5,581 nucleotides of DNA from Clostridia bacterium (GTDB taxonomy: Bacteria > Bacillota > DSM-521 > Neomoorellales > SLTJ01): NCBI GenBank assembly GCA_014360105.1, contig JACIYD010000121.1, positions 1 through 5,581 on the forward strand, in the 5' to 3' direction. The notes beneath the pieces are model-generated. The model was not told the DNA's origin. It did no database searches and saw nothing but the letters and a program-made list of their open reading frames with translations. A program made the position numbers and the translations under genes. Below are positions 4,095 through 5,581 of this stretch, piece after piece. Position 1 is the first letter of the stretch. Each line of letters starts with the position of its first letter.

Positions 4095-5543
4095 ATGCGC
4101 CTGGAACGGATCGGACCGAACCGCTGGCGCCTGCAGGGTACAAAAAGCGGCGTGGCCGAGGCGGTAGTCTATCTCAGCCCGAAATTGCGGCAAAGCCTGG
4201 AAGAAGAAGAGGCGCTGCAACAACTGGCCCACGCCGCCACCTTGCCCGGTGTGGTCTCCCCGGTAGTAGGCATGCCTGACCTCCATACGGGCTTTGGCCT
4301 CCCCATCGGCGGTGTGATGGCCACCCGTATCGAAGACGGTATTATCTCTGCCGGTGCGGTGGGAATGGACATTAACTGCGGGGTAAGACTTGTTACCACG
4401 GGGCTTTTGGCGCGGGAAGTGCCACGCGCCATCCTGGAACAACTGCTGGCGGCAATTCTCAAACGGGTACCCACGGGCATCGGCAAAAAAAGCCGCCATC
4501 TCGATCTGCGCCACGGTTTTCTGGAGGAAGTAGCCCTGCGCGGCGCTGCCGCCATGGTCGCCAAAGGGTTCGGCTATCAGGAAGATCTGAACCGTATCGA
4601 GGAAGGAGGCTGCCTCGCCGGAGCGAGACTGGCCGCCGTCAGCCGGGAGGCGGTGGCGCGGGCCGATCAATTGGCCACCCTGGGCGGCGGCAACCACTTT
4701 ATCGAATTGAGCGTTGTAGACGAAGTTTATGCGCCGGAAACGGCGCGCGCCTGGGGCATCATGCCTGGCGAGCTGACCGTGCTCATTCATACCGGGAGTC
4801 GGGGGTTCGGCCACCAAATCTGTACCGATTATAGTAAGCTGATGCAGCAGGCGGCCAAGCGTTACGGTATTCATCTTCCCACCGCGGGCCTGGCCTGCGC
4901 TCCCATCGGTAGTGCCGAGGGGCAAGATTACCTGGCCGCGATGGCCTGCGCCTGTAACTTTGCCTTTGCCAACCGCCAGTTGATCACCGCCGACGTACGG
5001 GAAGCCTTTCTTGAAGTCCTCGGCCCCCACCGCACCCTGCGCGACGCCCTGGGGCCGCGCCCCCTGCCCCTGCTCTACGACGTCGCCCACAACATTGCCA
5101 AGGAGGAGGAACACGGCGGCCGGTGCCTGCTGGTACACCGCAAGGGGGCGACCCGCGCCCTGCCTCCGGGCCACCCCGCCAATCCCCAGGAGTACCGGCA
5201 GACGGGGCATCCGGCCATTATTCCCGGGAGCATGGGTACGGCCTCCTATGTGGTCGTGGGAACGCCGGCCACCGCAGAAACCTACCACTCTGTCAACCAT
5301 GGAGCAGGCCGCGTGCTCTCGCGCGCCGCCGCCAGGAAAACCATCAGTCGCGAGGAGTTCGAACAGAGTATGGGCGACGTGCTGGTGACTTGCCCCGACT
5401 ACCGGCAACTGCTGGACGAAGCGCCCTCCGCCTACAAGGATGTGGAGGAGGTCGTGGAAACCCTGGCCGCCATCGGGCTTACGCGCAAGGTCTTACGCCT
5501 GCGCCCACTCGCGGTCATCAAAGGCGAGGGTGGTGAGGGGTAG
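4095..5543 (+). CDS. rtcB: RNA-splicing ligase RtcB (3'-phosphate/5'-hydroxyl RNA ligase)
   Basis: Full-length RtcB of 482 residues. The family joins RNA 2',3'-cyclic or 3'-phosphate ends to 5'-OH ends using GTP and Mn2+, through a guanylylated histidine; in bacteria it serves RNA repair. Motifs in order: VGMPDLHTGFGLPIGGVMA (58-76); GMDINCGVRL with metal ligands Asp92 and Cys95; LGGGNHFIE with His201; HTGSRGFGHQ with His232; YDVAHNIAKEE with His332; IIPGSMGTASYVV (375-387); and VNHGAGRVLSR with nucleophile His402. Positions agree within a few residues with Pyrococcus RtcB (Asp95, Cys98, His203, His234, His329, His404), so it should be active. The start MRLERIGPNRW is typical of the family; ATG 4095 is kept although the nearest Shine-Dalgarno-like GAGG (4077-4080) is 14 bases away. 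It has its own promoter and is transcribed away from the sigI operon. Archease, a frequent RtcB partner, is not seen in the window. Confidence 0.97.
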   Translation: MRLERIGPNRWRLQGTKSGVAEAVVYLSPKLRQSLEEEEALQQLAHAATLPGVVSPVVGMPDLHTGFGLPIGGVMATRIEDGIISAGAVGMDINCGVRLVTTGLLAREVPRAILEQLLAAILKRVPTGIGKKSRHLDLRHGFLEEVALRGAAAMVAKGFGYQEDLNRIEEGGCLAGARLAAVSREAVARADQLATLGGGNHFIELSVVDEVYAPETARAWGIMPGELTVLIHTGSRGFGHQICTDYSKLMQQAAKRYGIHLPTAGLACAPIGSAEGQDYLAAMACACNFAFANRQLITADVREAFLEVLGPHRTLRDALGPRPLPLLYDVAHNIAKEEEHGGRCLLVHRKGATRALPPGHPANPQEYRQTGHPAIIPGSMGTASYVVVGTPATAETYHSVNHGAGRVLSRAAARKTISREEFEQSMGDVLVTCPDYRQLLDEAPSAYKDVEEVVETLAAIGLTRKVLRLRPLAVIKGEGGEG

Positions 5544-5553
5544 GGTCGATCTA

Positions 5554-5581
5554 ATGGATATGAACCGGAGTCCCGGTGGGG
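5554..5581 (+). CDS. possible start of a downstream gene (partial)
   Basis: ATG 5554 opens a frame (MDMNRSPGG) that runs off the window. TAGGG overlapping the rtcB stop (5541-5545) stands 8 bases upstream, a suitable ribosome binding site, and the 10-base gap after rtcB would fit an operon. Nine codons are too few to identify a product or to be sure it is a gene. Confidence 0.3.

Noticed and set aside
4047..5408. 453-codon open frame antisense to rtcB
   Set aside because: It is the GC-rich shadow of rtcB: the opposite frame gives a clean RtcB with all catalytic residues, while this one shows no known family.
1..5581. CRISPR array, tRNA, rRNA, insertion sequence or phage genes
   Set aside because: Read on both strands: no regularly spaced repeats, no cloverleaf-type tRNA ends and no transposase or integrase motifs were seen.

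Overview
The window looks like a piece of a GC-rich, probably thermophilic, Gram-positive anaerobe (Firmicutes, Clostridia; a Moorella-like or related thermophilic lineage is my guess). The case rests on a SigI/RsgI sigma/anti-sigma pair, which is a Firmicutes system, on strong GGAGG-type Shine-Dalgarno sequences in front of TTG and GTG starts, on a TIGR04076-type small protein, and on an S-adenosylhomocysteine hydrolase that ends in the short archaeal/Thermotoga-like way. The exact species cannot be read from the sequence.

Layout. (1) Positions 1-348, + strand: the C-terminal end of ahcY (SAH hydrolase), cut by the window edge. (2) Positions 322-3779, - strand: a probable operon, in transcription order TIGR04076-family small protein (3779-3411), alpha/beta hydrolase (3407-2613), sigma factor SigI (2571-1870), membrane anti-sigma factor RsgI (1877-741) and a small uncharacterised helical protein (642-322). 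The first two genes are 3 bases apart, sigI follows after 41 bases, sigI and rsgI overlap by 8 bases, and the last gene follows after 98 bases. The last gene runs convergently into the end of ahcY with a 27-base overlap. (3) Positions 3780-4094: a divergent intergenic region with a promoter facing each way, a copy of a dispersed repeat and a possible short ORF. (4) Positions 4095-5543, + strand: complete rtcB (RNA 3'-phosphate/5'-OH ligase), followed by what may be the first codons of another gene.

How the parts may work together. RsgI holds SigI at the membrane through its cytoplasmic N-terminal domain. The extracytoplasmic part keeps the Asn-Pro motif at which RsgI proteins are known to self-cleave, so signal-controlled release of SigI is the expected mechanism. 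The sensor end is unusual: instead of a recognisable ligand-binding domain it is a low-complexity, charged, Gly/Ser/Pro-rich tail of about 130 residues. A SigI-like promoter match lies just upstream of sigI, inside the end of the hydrolase gene, and would allow positive autoregulation. Whether the small protein and the hydrolase belong functionally to the sigma system is unknown.

The most unexpected signal is an imperfect repeat of about 50 bp in inverted orientation. One copy (765-815) lies inside the coding sequence of the RsgI tail; the other (3936-3984) lies in the divergent intergenic region. No CRISPR array, tRNA, rRNA or recognisable transposase was found.
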